Shown: positions 35,750 through 45,410, numbered from the stretch's first letter. The stretch: 64,000 nt of DNA from Enterobacter quasihormaechei (GCF_004331385.1 NZ_SJON01000001.1:186001-250000); one strand, 5' to 3'. The notes: generated by a model not told the origin, from the letters alone. Numbers and translations are program-made.

Positions 35750-35840
35750 TGCGTCACGCTTTCTCCCGCCTGCATACCCTCCCGTCTTACTTTCACCGTT
35801 TACACAGAAAGAAACGCGCGTTTACGCTTGATAACGCATG

Positions 35841-35859
35841 GATAATACGTATAGTTCTC
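35841..35859. promoter_or_regulatory. Candidate Fur box upstream of the siderophore receptor
   Basis: GATAATACGTATAGTTCTC matches the 19-bp consensus GATAATGATAATCATTATC at 12 positions, including the first six. It lies 74-92 bases before the receptor start. Iron repression would be expected for such a receptor. Confidence 0.4.
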
Positions 35860-35932
35860 ATTTGCATTTCTCTCAATAAATTCTAAGGCCCGACAACGGG
35901 TCATTTTTGCGCGCACGTTAAACGAGTTAACT

Positions 35933-38116
35933 ATGAACAACACCACAATGCACAAAACGCTGCTGGCGATTGCCATTGGCGCGGTTACCCACTCCGCCTT
36001 TGCGGCGGATGAAAAAAAAGAAGACACCATCGTTGTCCAGTCCACAGCGGGGAGTGATTTTAAACCCGGCGGTGACCAGCTGGTGCCCGCCTTCCTTGAC
36101 GGGCAGGTGGCCAACGGTGGACGTATGGGGATGCTCGGTCAGCAGAACGCCATGGACGTGCCGTTCAACATCATCAGCTACACCTCGAAGCTGGTGGAAG
36201 ATCAGCAGGCAAAAACCATTGCTGACGTGGTCGCGAACGACGCGGGCGTGCAGTTTGTGCAGGGTTACGGCAACAGCGCGGAAACCTTCCGTATTCGCGG
36301 CCTGAAGTTTGACGGCGACGACATGACCTTCGGTGGCCTCTCCGGTGTGCTGCCGCGTCAGGTGGTGGATGCCCAGATGGTTGACCGCATTGAGATCTTC
36401 AAAGGGGCAAACGCCCTGATGAACGGCGCGGCAAGCTCGGGCGTAGGCGGGATGATTAACCTTGAGCCAAAGCATGCCGGGGAAACGCCGCAGGCGAAAG
36501 TGGGCGTGGACTACACCTCGGATTCCCAGATTGGCACCACCCTGGATGCGGGGCGTCGCTTTGGCGATAACGACCAGTTCGGCGCGCGCGTGAACCTCGT
36601 GCATCGTGAAGGCGAAACCGGCGTACCGAACGACCGCCGCCGCACCACGCTGCTCTCCACCGGTCTGGACTACAAAGGCGACCGTTTCCGCACCTCGCTG
36701 GACCTCGGCTATCAGAAGAAAACCTTCCACGGCAGCCCGACCAGCGTCAACATCTCGGCGGTGGATTTCGTGCCTGAACCGCCGAAAAACGATCGCAACT
36801 TCTCGCAGAAGTGGGCCTACAGCGATATCGAAAACGAGTTCGGGATGTGGCGCAGCGAGTATGACATCACCGACAGCTGGACCGCCTATACCGGCCTCGG
36901 CGCGCAGCACGCGCACGAAGAAGGGATCTACAGTGCGCCGAAGCTGGTGGACAAGAGCGGTAACGCAACGGTCAGCCGTCTCGACACCAACCGCATCAGC
37001 GATTCCGTCAGCGGGATGGCGGGCATTCGCGGTAACTTCACTACCGGCTTCGTTTCGCACAAGGTGAACGTCGGCTATTCTGCGATGACCAAAAACGAAA
37101 AGATTGCGTGGAAGATGTCGGCAGCGGCGGATAATCCGACCACCAACATCTATCACAACACCGGCGTGGCTATGCCGGACAGCACCAACTTCAGCGGCTC
37201 GGGCGGCAAATACAGCGATCCGCTGACCAGCGGGCGCACCCGTACCCAGGGCTGGCTGCTGAGCGATACCCTGGGCGTGCTGGATGATAAATTGCTGTTC
37301 ACCGCCGGCGCGCGCCATCAGAAGGTGGTTATTCGCGGGTACAACAAAATCACCGGCGCGGAAAACGACGCGGACGGTTTCGACGGCAGCCGCTGGATGC
37401 CAACCTACGGCGTGGTCTACAAACCGTGGGAGGAAATCTCCCTTTACGCCAACCATACCGAAGCGTTACAGCCCGGAGAAACTGCGCCTAACACTGCCAC
37501 CAACTACGGCCAGAGCACCGGTATCGTTCACTCTAAGCAGAATGAAGTGGGCGTGAAGGCAGACTTTGGCCGCGTGGGCGGCTCACTGGCGCTGTTTGAA
37601 ATCAAAATGCCGTCGGCGATCCTCGACGACAGCGGACACTATGGCCTGGACGCTGAACAGCGCAACCGTGGCGTGGAGCTGAACGTCTTCGGCGAGCCCA
37701 TGCTGGGGATGCGTCTGAATGCCAGCGCCACCTGGCTTCAGGCCGAGCTGACCAAAACCAAAAACGGCGTGAATCAGGGGAACGATGCGATCGGTATTCC
37801 GAACTTCTACGCCGTGCTGGGCGCGGAGTACGATATCAGGCCGATTGAGGGGCTGACGGCCACCGCGCGCGTTAACCACTCCGGCACGCAGTATGCCGAT
37901 CTCGCGAACAGCAAAAAGCTGGACAGCTACACCACGCTGGATCTGGGCATGCGCTATCGCTTCGCGGTAAACCACAATGAAAACCAGATGACGGTGCGCG
38001 CAGGCATCGACAACGTGACCAACGAAAACTACTGGTCAAGCGTGGACGATTCCGGTACCTACATCACTCAGGGCGAGCCGCGAACCTTTAAGGTCTCGGT
38101 GGGCTACGAGTTCTAA
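35933..38116 (+). CDS. TonB-dependent siderophore receptor (FcuA/FoxA-like)
   Basis: Outer-membrane receptor of 727 aa. The signal peptide ends at AFA and is followed by a TonB box (DTIVVQ, about residue 31). A plug domain (about 40-170) contains FRIRGLKFDGDDMTFGGLSGVLPRQ and VDRIEIFKGANALMNGA. A 22-strand barrel ends GEPRTFKVSVGYEF with terminal Phe. The plug resembles hydroxamate receptors such as FcuA, so a ferrichrome- or ferrioxamine-like ligand is possible but not established. It is a single gene with a candidate Fur box. Confidence 0.88.
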   Translation: MNNTTMHKTLLAIAIGAVTHSAFAADEKKEDTIVVQSTAGSDFKPGGDQLVPAFLDGQVANGGRMGMLGQQNAMDVPFNIISYTSKLVEDQQAKTIADVVANDAGVQFVQGYGNSAETFRIRGLKFDGDDMTFGGLSGVLPRQVVDAQMVDRIEIFKGANALMNGAASSGVGGMINLEPKHAGETPQAKVGVDYTSDSQIGTTLDAGRRFGDNDQFGARVNLVHREGETGVPNDRRRTTLLSTGLDYKGDRFRTSLDLGYQKKTFHGSPTSVNISAVDFVPEPPKNDRNFSQKWAYSDIENEFGMWRSEYDITDSWTAYTGLGAQHAHEEGIYSAPKLVDKSGNATVSRLDTNRISDSVSGMAGIRGNFTTGFVSHKVNVGYSAMTKNEKIAWKMSAAADNPTTNIYHNTGVAMPDSTNFSGSGGKYSDPLTSGRTRTQGWLLSDTLGVLDDKLLFTAGARHQKVVIRGYNKITGAENDADGFDGSRWMPTYGVVYKPWEEISLYANHTEALQPGETAPNTATNYGQSTGIVHSKQNEVGVKADFGRVGGSLALFEIKMPSAILDDSGHYGLDAEQRNRGVELNVFGEPMLGMRLNASATWLQAELTKTKNGVNQGNDAIGIPNFYAVLGAEYDIRPIEGLTATARVNHSGTQYADLANSKKLDSYTTLDLGMRYRFAVNHNENQMTVRAGIDNVTNENYWSSVDDSGTYITQGEPRTFKVSVGYEF

Positions 38117-38166
38117 GCGTTCCACCTCGTTATCCGGGGCAGGGACGCCCCAATCCCCTCGTTATC

Positions 38167-38200
38167 GTGTTATAAAATTGTAACAAAAGCTTCTTACACT
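38167..38200 (+). promoter_or_regulatory. Pho box and -10 of phoX
   Basis: GTGTTATAAAATTGTAAC (38167-38184) matches the Pho-box consensus CTGTCATAAAACTGTCAC at 14 of 18 positions. It has two direct TGT-x-A half-sites separated by AAAA. TACACT (38195-38200), a good -10, follows after ten bases, the spacing found in PhoB-activated promoters. Confidence 0.65.
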
Positions 38201-38244
38201 GGTCGCCAACTCTTTTACCTCTTGGCCAATGACAGGAAGCCGCT

Positions 38245-40218
38245 ATGGGCAGACCCCTCAAATCCGTTTTCAAAAAAGAACATCAAGACGATATCAGTAA
38301 CCGCAGCGCTAACCCGGTATTTTCCGAGGTTGCGGAGGTGTTCCTCTCCCGCCGCCGTTTTCTCCAGATGGGGGCCGTTGCGGGGGCCGCCGTATCATTC
38401 CCGTTTCTGATCAAACCTGAGAACGCCATTGCCGCGGTCTCAAAACCGTCCGCGCTGGCAAAAGCGGTGTCGCTTGGGTTTACCAGCATCTCTGTTTCCA
38501 CCGAAGATACGGTCAGGGTGCCGGAAGGCTATATTGCCCGCCCGTTCTATCGCTGGGGCGATCCGACGGGTCTCAAAGACAACATGCCGGCCTTTAAGCC
38601 GGACGCCAGCAACACCACGGACGAACAGGCCGCGCAGGCGGGCATGCATCACGACGGCATGGCGTGGTTTAGCCTGCCGCAGGGGGGGCAAAGCCCGGAG
38701 CATGGCCTGCTGGCGATGAACCATGAATACATCGACAACGGGATGCTGTTTACCGACGGTACGGCGAACTGGAGCCTCGACAAAGCCCGCAAGGGGCAGA
38801 ACGCGATGGGCGTGTCGGTGGTGGAAGTGAAAAAAGCGGGCAGCGGCTGGGAGGTGGTTCGTCCGTCTTCGTTCGCGCGCCGTATTACCGTCAATACGCC
38901 GATGCAGCTTACCGGTCCGGCGCGGCATCAGGATCTAATGAAAACCGCCGCCGACCCGCAGGGGGAGCGCGTGCTGGGCACCATGCAAAACTGCGCTAAC
39001 GGCCACACGCCGTGGGGTACCTATCTCACCTGCGAGGAGAACTGGTCGGATATTTTCGTGAAAAAAGCCGATCTCAATCCGCTGGAAAAACGCTACGGCA
39101 TCAGCGACAGCGATGAATCCTACCGCTGGAACGAAGTGGATGAGCGGTTCAGCGTCGATAAAACCCCTAACGAACCTAACCGTTTCGGCTGGGTCGTGGA
39201 GATCGATCCTTACGACCCATCCTCCACGCCACGCAAGCACACCGCGCTCGGTCGCTTCAAGCATGAGGGGGCTGCCGTTACGCTCGCCGCCGATAATCGC
39301 GTGGTGGTCTATATGGGGGACGATCAGAAGTTCGAGTACATCTATAAGTTTGTCTCGGACAAAAAATACGATCCGGCGAACCGGGAAGCCAGTATGCAGC
39401 TGCTGACCTCCGGCACGCTGTACGTCGCGAGGTTCAACGAGGACGGTAGCGGCGACTGGCTGCCGCTGATCTTCGGGCAAAACGGCCTGGATAAGCGCAA
39501 CGGGTTTGAAAGCCAGGGCGATCTGCTGATTAAAACCCGCCTGGCGGCCGACGCGGTGGGCGCGACCAAAATGGATCGCCCCGAGTGGATCGCCGTCGAT
39601 CCACACGCCAGCGGCAGCGTCTACTGTACGCTCACCAACAACAGCGATCGCGGGAAAGAGGGGAAAGCGCCGGTGGATGCCGCCAACCCGCGCGCCAACA
39701 ACGTGTTTGGGCATATCATGCACTGGCACGAAGACGGGGCCGATCCTGCTGCCGCGCGCTTTAAGTGGGATATTCTGGTCATGGCCGGGCGTACCGACGG
39801 CGACGATCCGAAGGCCAAAGGCTCCATGCAGGGCGCGGAATTCGGCAGCCCCGACGGCCTGTCGTTCGATCACCAGGGCGTGCTGTGGATCCAGACCGAT
39901 GTCTCCTCCAGCACCATTAATAAGAAAGCGTACGAGGGGATGGGCAATAACCAGATGGTGGCGACCATTCCGGGCACCAACGAGTATCGCCGTTTCCTGA
40001 CCGGACCGCGCGGGTGTGAGATCACCGGCATTGCGTTTACGCCGGACAACCGCACGCTGTTTATCAACATTCAGCATCCGGGGGAGGGCGGGGATGATAT
40101 TACCGACCCGGCCAATCCTCGCGCTATCTCAAACTGGCCGGACGCCAGCCCGAACGGACGCCCGCGATCGTCCACGGTGGTGATCGTGAAAGCGGACGGC
40201 GGGATCATCGGTTCGTGA
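38245..40218 (+). CDS. PhoX-type alkaline phosphatase, Tat-exported
   Basis: Protein of 657 aa in the DUF839/PhoX family. The twin-arginine motif SRRRFLQ (about residue 34) precedes a hydrophobic stretch (MGAVAGAAVSFPF), giving Tat export to the periplasm. Family hallmarks follow: GMAWFSLP, LLAMNHEYID, TPWGTYLTCEENWSD, NRFGWVVEIDP, RFKHEGAAVTLA and VVYMGDDQKFEYIYKFV. They fit a beta-propeller with Ca2+/Fe3+ ligands. PhoX enzymes hydrolyse phosphomonoesters under phosphate starvation. The Pho box upstream supports this. CAGGAAG precedes ATG. Confidence 0.9.
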   Translation: MGRPLKSVFKKEHQDDISNRSANPVFSEVAEVFLSRRRFLQMGAVAGAAVSFPFLIKPENAIAAVSKPSALAKAVSLGFTSISVSTEDTVRVPEGYIARPFYRWGDPTGLKDNMPAFKPDASNTTDEQAAQAGMHHDGMAWFSLPQGGQSPEHGLLAMNHEYIDNGMLFTDGTANWSLDKARKGQNAMGVSVVEVKKAGSGWEVVRPSSFARRITVNTPMQLTGPARHQDLMKTAADPQGERVLGTMQNCANGHTPWGTYLTCEENWSDIFVKKADLNPLEKRYGISDSDESYRWNEVDERFSVDKTPNEPNRFGWVVEIDPYDPSSTPRKHTALGRFKHEGAAVTLAADNRVVVYMGDDQKFEYIYKFVSDKKYDPANREASMQLLTSGTLYVARFNEDGSGDWLPLIFGQNGLDKRNGFESQGDLLIKTRLAADAVGATKMDRPEWIAVDPHASGSVYCTLTNNSDRGKEGKAPVDAANPRANNVFGHIMHWHEDGADPAAARFKWDILVMAGRTDGDDPKAKGSMQGAEFGSPDGLSFDHQGVLWIQTDVSSSTINKKAYEGMGNNQMVATIPGTNEYRRFLTGPRGCEITGIAFTPDNRTLFINIQHPGEGGDDITDPANPRAISNWPDASPNGRPRSSTVVIVKADGGIIGS

Positions 40219-40226
40219 CGTTTACG

Positions 40227-40252
40227 CGCCGGGCGCATGCGCTGGCCCGGCG
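40227..40252 (+). terminator. Hairpin after phoX
   Basis: CGCCGGGC and GCCCGGCG form a perfect 8-bp stem with a 10-nt loop, nine bases after the phoX stop and followed by TTAAGCTT. It resembles a REP half-unit and is probably a terminator or stabilising hairpin. Confidence 0.5.
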
Positions 40253-40320
40253 TTAAGCTTGCTACCACCAGCATGAAGTGTTAAAACGTGCCCCTTCTAA
40301 AAAAGAGACAGGGGTAGGGC

Positions 40321-41709
40321 GTGAAAGACGCGTCATCCGCTTCAGGCCATGGTAGCGCTGAAGCTTCGTCGGATCAGAATCCGACGCTGCAACGTGGTTT
40401 GCAAAATCGACATATTCAGTTAATTGCCCTCGGCGGCGCAATCGGTACCGGGCTGTTTCTCGGCATCGGCCCCGCCATTCAGATGGCCGGTCCCGCGGTT
40501 CTGCTGGGTTACGGCATCGCCGGGATCATCGCCTTCCTGATCATGCGCCAGCTCGGCGAGATGGTCGTTGAAGAGCCGGTGTCCGGCTCCTTCGCGCACT
40601 TTGCCTATAAATACTGGGGCCCGTTCGCAGGCTTCCTCTCCGGCTGGAACTACTGGGTGATGTTCGTGCTGGTGGGCATGGCAGAGCTGACCGCCGCCGG
40701 CATCTACATGCAGTACTGGCTGCCGGACGTGCCCACGTGGATCTGGGCGGCGGCCTTCTTCATCATTATTAACGCCGTTAATCTTGTGAACGTGCGCCTG
40801 TATGGTGAGACCGAGTTCTGGTTTGCGCTGATTAAGGTGCTGGCAATTATCGGCATGATCGGCTTTGGCCTGTGGCTGCTGTTCTCCGGCCACGGCGGCG
40901 AGCGAGCCACCATCGACAACCTGTGGCAGCACGGCGGCTTCCTGGCGACCGGCTGGAAAGGGCTCATCCTCTCGCTGGCGGTCATTATGTTCTCCTTCGG
41001 CGGTCTGGAGCTGATTGGCATTACCGCGGCTGAAGCGCGCGACCCGCACAAAAGCATCCCGAAAGCGGTCAACCAGGTGGTGTACCGTATTCTGCTGTTC
41101 TACATCGGCTCGCTGGTGGTGTTGCTGGCGCTCTACCCGTGGGTGGAAGTGAAATCCGACAGCAGTCCGTTTGTGATGATTTTCCACGATCTGAACAGCA
41201 ACGTGGTGGCTTCCGCACTGAACTTCGTCATTCTGGTGGCCTCTTTGTCGGTGTACAACAGCGGGGTCTACTCCAACAGCCGTATGCTGTTTGGCCTCTC
41301 CGTACAGGGCAACGCGCCGAAGTTCCTCACCCGCGTCAGCCGTCGCGGCGTACCGGTCAATTCGCTGTTTCTTTCTGGCGCTATCACCTCGCTGGTGGTG
41401 CTGATCAACTACCTGCTGCCGAAAGAGGCCTTTGGTCTGCTGATGGCGCTGGTAGTGGCGACGCTGCTGCTGAACTGGATCATGATCTGCCTCGCGCACC
41501 TGCGTTTCCGCGCGGCGATGCGCCGTAAGGGACGCGAGACGCAGTTTAAAGCGCTGCTCTACCCGGCGGGGAACTATATCTGTATTGCGTTCCTGGGGCT
41601 GATTCTGGTGCTGATGTGCACCATGGATGAGATGCGACTTTCAGCAATGCTGCTGCCGGTATGGGTGGTATTCCTGTTTGTTGCCTTTAAGCTTACACGC
41701 AAAAAGTAG
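40321..41709 (+). CDS. pheP: Phenylalanine permease PheP
   Basis: Amino acid-polyamine-organocation transporter of 462 aa with twelve helices. The entry motif RHIQLIALGGAIGTGLFLGIG, the conserved FSFGGLELIGITAAEARDP, and overall near-identity to the remembered E. coli PheP support the name. It imports phenylalanine by proton symport and weakly tyrosine. The start is GTG 40321, after a weak ribosome site. In E. coli pheP is followed by ybdG; here four catabolic genes separate them. Confidence 0.95.
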   Translation: MKDASSASGHGSAEASSDQNPTLQRGLQNRHIQLIALGGAIGTGLFLGIGPAIQMAGPAVLLGYGIAGIIAFLIMRQLGEMVVEEPVSGSFAHFAYKYWGPFAGFLSGWNYWVMFVLVGMAELTAAGIYMQYWLPDVPTWIWAAAFFIIINAVNLVNVRLYGETEFWFALIKVLAIIGMIGFGLWLLFSGHGGERATIDNLWQHGGFLATGWKGLILSLAVIMFSFGGLELIGITAAEARDPHKSIPKAVNQVVYRILLFYIGSLVVLLALYPWVEVKSDSSPFVMIFHDLNSNVVASALNFVILVASLSVYNSGVYSNSRMLFGLSVQGNAPKFLTRVSRRGVPVNSLFLSGAITSLVVLINYLLPKEAFGLLMALVVATLLLNWIMICLAHLRFRAAMRRKGRETQFKALLYPAGNYICIAFLGLILVLMCTMDEMRLSAMLLPVWVVFLFVAFKLTRKK

Positions 41710-41846
41710 CGCGGTTTTCACCCTTTCCCTGTGGGAGAGGGCCGGGGTGAGGGCACCAGACCGCACCAAACCAGACTTCGCTTACCGGGCCTACATGTCC
41801 GGGGACGTTATTTTGTAGGCCGGGTAAGGCGCAGCCGTCACCCGGC
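41710..41846. repeat. Intergenic repeats: GGGAGAGGGCCGGGGTGAGGG element plus REP
   Basis: The segment at about 41717-41757 (TTTTCACCCT...CCTGTGGGAGAGGGCCGGGGTGAGGG) is a shorter relative of the palindromic repeat at 60188-60278. It is followed by paired REP units (CTTACCGGGCCTAC at 41781 and TAGGCCGGGTAAGGCGCAGC to 41846). These separate pheP from the catabolic cluster. Confidence 0.7.
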
Positions 41847-41909
41847 ACCCCCTTCACCTTTATCGTGACCCTTCTCCCAATTCTGTTTCGATCAACAGGA
41901 TCTTTGAAT

Positions 41910-41954
41910 TGTAATCGATTACTTTTCATATGAACCGTTTTGTAATCGATTACT
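41910..41954. promoter_or_regulatory. Twin operators of the catabolic cluster
   Basis: The perfect palindrome GTAATCGATTAC occurs twice (41911-41922 and 41942-41953), 31 bp apart, about three helical turns, so both face the same side. Both are flanked by T and TTTTC. A TTGAAT -35 candidate (41904-41909) overlaps the first copy. The central CG and the form fit LacI-family repressors, so the LacI gene at 45462 is the likely ligand. Confidence 0.8.
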
Positions 41955-41974
41955 TTTCCCGGGTGAGGCTTATC

Positions 41975-43210
41975 ATGGTGTCAACTGATGGTAGTGAAAA
42001 GGCGATAACACAGCACTGGCTGCTGGTGCCCCGGCTGTCGCTGATGATGTTTCTGCAATTTTTTATCTGGGGTAGCTGGTCGGTCACGCTCGGCCTGGTG
42101 ATGACCCAGTACAACATGTCTCTGCTGATTGGCGATGCGTTCTCCGCCGGGCCAATCGCCTCCATTCTCTCGCCGTTCGTGCTCGGCATGCTGGTGGACC
42201 GCTTCTTCGCCTCGCAGAAGGTGATGGCGGTGATGCACCTCGTGGGCGCGGCGATCCTTTTGTTCGTGCCGGGAGCGCTAATTGCCGGGAACGGCGCGCT
42301 GCTGATTGGCCTGCTGTTTGGCTACACGCTCTGCTACATGCCGACGCTGGCGCTGACCAACAACATCGCGTTTCACAGCCTGGCCAACGTGGATAAAACT
42401 TTCCCGGTGGTGCGCGTGTTCGGCACCATCGGCTGGATCGTGGCGGGCATTTTCATCGGCGTCACCGGCGTGGCGTCCAGCGTCACCATCTTTCAGGTGG
42501 CGGCGGCCAGCTCCGTGCTGCTGGCGCTTTACAGCCTGACGCTGCCGCACACGCCTGCACCGGCGAAAGGCCTGCCGGTGAAGGTGCGGGATCTCTTCTG
42601 CGCGGATGCGTTCGCGCTGCTCAAAACCCGCCACTTTTTCGTCTTCTCCGTCTGCGCGATGCTGATCTCCGTTCCGCTCGGCACCTATTACGCCTACACC
42701 GCCTCGTATCTGGCGGATGCGGGAATTGCCGACGTCAGCACCGCCATGTCCTTCGGGCAGATGTCCGAGATCGTCTTCATGCTGGTCATTCCGCTGCTGT
42801 TCCGCCGCCTGGGGGTGAAGGTCATGCTGCTGATCGGCATGCTGGCGTGGTTCGTGCGCTACGCCATGTTCGCGCTGGGCGTCAGCGAGGAAGGGCGCAT
42901 TCTGCTGTATCTCGGCATTCTGCTGCACGGCGTCTGCTACGATTTCTTCTTTGTCGTCGGCTTTATCTACACCGACCGGGTGGCGGGCGAAAAGGTGAAA
43001 GGCCAGGCCCAGAGCATGATCGTGATGTTCACCTACGGCATCGGCATGCTGCTCGGCTCGCAGATTTCCGGCGCGCTCTATAACCGCCTGGTGGCAGGGC
43101 AGACCGTGCCGCAGGCGTGGGTAACATTCTGGTGGATCCCGGCGGTGGCGGCCGCGGCGATCGCGCTGATTTTCCTTCTCACGTTTAAGTATGACGATGA
43201 CAAGGCGTAA
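41975..43210 (+). CDS. NupG-like MFS transporter of the catabolic cluster
   Basis: Twelve-helix transporter of 411 aa, related to the nucleoside:H+ symporter family (NupG/XapB/YegT): PRLSLMMFLQFFIWGSWSVTLG, FIYTDRVAGEKVKGQAQSMIVMFTYGIGMLLGS. The start at 41975 (MVSTDGSEKA) follows GTGAGG. The open frame extends upstream into the operators and is rejected there. Together with the next two genes it suggests uptake of a nucleoside, glycoside or polyol; the substrate is not known. Confidence 0.83.
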   Translation: MVSTDGSEKAITQHWLLVPRLSLMMFLQFFIWGSWSVTLGLVMTQYNMSLLIGDAFSAGPIASILSPFVLGMLVDRFFASQKVMAVMHLVGAAILLFVPGALIAGNGALLIGLLFGYTLCYMPTLALTNNIAFHSLANVDKTFPVVRVFGTIGWIVAGIFIGVTGVASSVTIFQVAAASSVLLALYSLTLPHTPAPAKGLPVKVRDLFCADAFALLKTRHFFVFSVCAMLISVPLGTYYAYTASYLADAGIADVSTAMSFGQMSEIVFMLVIPLLFRRLGVKVMLLIGMLAWFVRYAMFALGVSEEGRILLYLGILLHGVCYDFFFVVGFIYTDRVAGEKVKGQAQSMIVMFTYGIGMLLGSQISGALYNRLVAGQTVPQAWVTFWWIPAVAAAAIALIFLLTFKYDDDKA

Positions 43211-43225
43211 CGTTCAGGAGGTGGT

Positions 43226-44251
43226 ATGAGGACGATGAAAGGACCCGGCATTTTTCTGTCGCAGTTTATTGGCGAGCACGCGCCGTTCAACACCCTTGAC
43301 GGGCTGGCCGGATGGGCGGCTGCGAAGGGCTACAAAGCGGTGCAGATCCCCTGCAACCATCCGCACATCTTTGACGTGGAGAAAGCCGCAGAGAGCGAGG
43401 CCTACTGCGACGACATCGCCGCTAAGCTGGCTGCGCACGGGCTGGCGATCAGCGAGCTGTCGACCCATCTGGAAGGGCAGCTCGTGGCGGTGAATCCGGT
43501 TTACAGCGAGGCGTTTGACCACTTCGCGCCCGCCGCCGTGCGCGGTAACGAGGCGGCGCGCCGGGCGTGGGCAACCGAAAAACTGAAGCAGGCGGCGGTC
43601 GCCTCGGCAAGATTAGGGCTGAAGGCGCACGCGACCTTCTCCGGCTCGCTGGCGTGGCCGTTTTTCTATCCGTGGCCGCCACACAACGAGCAGCGTTTTC
43701 AGGAGGCGTTTCAGATGCTGGCGGATCGCTGGCGGCCAATTCTGGATACCTTCGACGAACAGGGCGTAGACGTCTGTTTTGAGCTGCATCCCGGGGAAGA
43801 TCTGCACGACGGCGTGACCTTCGAGCGTTTTCTGGCGCTGGTGGACAACCATCCGCGCTGCAACATTCTCTACGATCCAAGCCATATGCTGCTCCAGCAG
43901 ATGGACTATCTGGCCTTTATCGACATCTTCCATGCGCGTATTAAAGCGTTCCACGTGAAGGATGCCGAGTTCCGCCCCAGCGGGCGCAGCGGCATGTACG
44001 GCGGCTACCAGCCGTGGATCAACCGCGCCGGACGCTTCCGCTCGCCCGGCGACGGGCAGATCGACTTCAAAGGCATTTTCAGCAAGCTGACCCAGTACGA
44101 CTATGACGGCTGGGCGGTGCTGGAGTGGGAGTGCTGCATGAAGGATGGCGATACCGGGGCGAGTGAAGGCAGCGAATTTATCCGCCGCCACATCATTCCC
44201 GTTTCCGGACGGGCGTTTGACGATTTCGCCGCAGGGGACAGCCATGATTAA
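43226..44251 (+). CDS. TIM-barrel sugar isomerase/epimerase-like protein
   Basis: Protein of 341 aa in the xylose isomerase-like TIM-barrel (AP endonuclease 2) superfamily. Metal-binding segments are CFELHPGEDLHDG, NILYDPSHMLLQQMDY, FHVKDAEF and WAVLEWECCMKD. GGAGGTGGT precedes ATG, 15 bases after the transporter gene. Such enzymes isomerise or epimerise keto sugars or inositol derivatives, often those made by a Gfo/Idh/MocA partner, as here. Confidence 0.82.
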   Translation: MRTMKGPGIFLSQFIGEHAPFNTLDGLAGWAAAKGYKAVQIPCNHPHIFDVEKAAESEAYCDDIAAKLAAHGLAISELSTHLEGQLVAVNPVYSEAFDHFAPAAVRGNEAARRAWATEKLKQAAVASARLGLKAHATFSGSLAWPFFYPWPPHNEQRFQEAFQMLADRWRPILDTFDEQGVDVCFELHPGEDLHDGVTFERFLALVDNHPRCNILYDPSHMLLQQMDYLAFIDIFHARIKAFHVKDAEFRPSGRSGMYGGYQPWINRAGRFRSPGDGQIDFKGIFSKLTQYDYDGWAVLEWECCMKDGDTGASEGSEFIRRHIIPVSGRAFDDFAAGDSHD

Positions 44252-45386
44252 CGTCGGGATCGTCGGCAGCGGGTTTATTGGCCCGGCACATATCGAGGCG
44301 CTCAGGCGCCTCGGGTTTGTTCAGGTGGTCGCGCTGTGCGACGGCTCGCTCGTTAAGGCGCAGGAAAAGGCGCGCCTGCTTAACGTACCGCACGCGTACG
44401 GCAGCGTTGAGGCGCTGCTCGCGCACCCTGATTTGCACGTGGTGCACAACTGCACGCCGAACCACCTGCACGCACAGATTAACCGCCAGATCCTGCGCGC
44501 GGGCAAGCACGTGTTTTCCGAAAAGCCGCTCTGCATGACGCCTGAGGAGGCGCGCGAACTGGTGGCGCTGGCGGAGCAGGCGGGCGTGATGCACGGCGTG
44601 AGCTTCGTCTATCGCCAGTTTGCGATGGTGCGTCAGGCGGCGAGCATGATGCGCGCGGGCAGCCTCGGGCGGATTTTTGCCTCACACGGCAGCTACCTCC
44701 AGGACTGGATGCTGCTGGAAACCGACTACAACTGGCGGGTGGATGCCGCGCTCGGCGGCGCATCGCGGGCGGTGGCGGATATCGGCTCCCACTGGTGCGA
44801 TACGGTGCAGTATGTGACCGGCAGGCGCATTACCGAGGTGATGGCTGATTTATCCATCGTCTGGCCGACGCGCAAGGTCAGCGCGGGCGGTCATCAGACC
44901 TTCTCCCATGACGAGCAGGCGGAGTATGAAGACAAACCGGTCACGACCGAAGACTTCGGCTCGGTACTGTTCCGCTTTGACGATGGCAGCAAAGGCAGCT
45001 TTAGCGTCTCGCAGGTGAGCGCGGGGCGAAAAAACCGTCTGACCTTTGAAATTAACGGCAGCGAGCGGTCGGTGGCATGGGATCAGGAGATCCCGCAGCA
45101 GCTGTGGATCGGCCATCGCGACCGGGCAAACCAGACGCTCACCGACGATCCGGGCCTGATGAACCGTGACGTGGCCGACAGCGCCCACTTCCCCGGCGGG
45201 CACATTGAAGGCTGGCCGGATGCTTTTAAGAATATGATGGCGCAGTTTTACCGTGCCGTGCAGGCCGGTGTAATGCCTGAGGCGGCGCAGTTTGCCACCT
45301 TCCACGATGGCGAAAACGTGATGTATATCATTGATGCTATTGTGAAAAGCCATCAGCAGCAGCGCTGGGTGTGCGTGGAACGCTGA
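44244..45386 (+). CDS. Gfo/Idh/MocA-family oxidoreductase
   Basis: NAD(P)-dependent dehydrogenase of 380 aa. The Rossmann motif GIVGSGFIGPAHIEALRRLG, EKPLCMTPEEA (catalytic Lys) and the C-terminal (beta/alpha) domain with GGASRAVADIGSHWCDTVQY (catalytic Asp and His) are all intact. The start overlaps the isomerase end by eight bases. It probably oxidises a sugar or inositol hydroxyl. Specificity cannot be read from sequence. Confidence 0.87.
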   Translation: MINVGIVGSGFIGPAHIEALRRLGFVQVVALCDGSLVKAQEKARLLNVPHAYGSVEALLAHPDLHVVHNCTPNHLHAQINRQILRAGKHVFSEKPLCMTPEEARELVALAEQAGVMHGVSFVYRQFAMVRQAASMMRAGSLGRIFASHGSYLQDWMLLETDYNWRVDAALGGASRAVADIGSHWCDTVQYVTGRRITEVMADLSIVWPTRKVSAGGHQTFSHDEQAEYEDKPVTTEDFGSVLFRFDDGSKGSFSVSQVSAGRKNRLTFEINGSERSVAWDQEIPQQLWIGHRDRANQTLTDDPGLMNRDVADSAHFPGGHIEGWPDAFKNMMAQFYRAVQAGVMPEAAQFATFHDGENVMYIIDAIVKSHQQQRWVCVER

Positions 45387-45390
45387 CGCA

Positions 45391-45410
45391 TTGCCCGGTT
45401 CGCCGGGCAA
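45391..45410 (+). terminator. UUCG hairpin after the catabolic genes
   Basis: TTGCCCGG-TTCG-CCGGGCAA is a perfect stem with the very stable UUCG tetraloop, four bases after the oxidoreductase stop. It lacks a long T-run, so it may mainly protect the mRNA end. Confidence 0.6.

Noticed and set aside
35927-37456. 509-aa minus-strand frame opposite the TonB receptor
   Set aside because: The plus strand encodes a complete receptor with TonB box, plug and barrel; the opposite frame has no coherent motifs.
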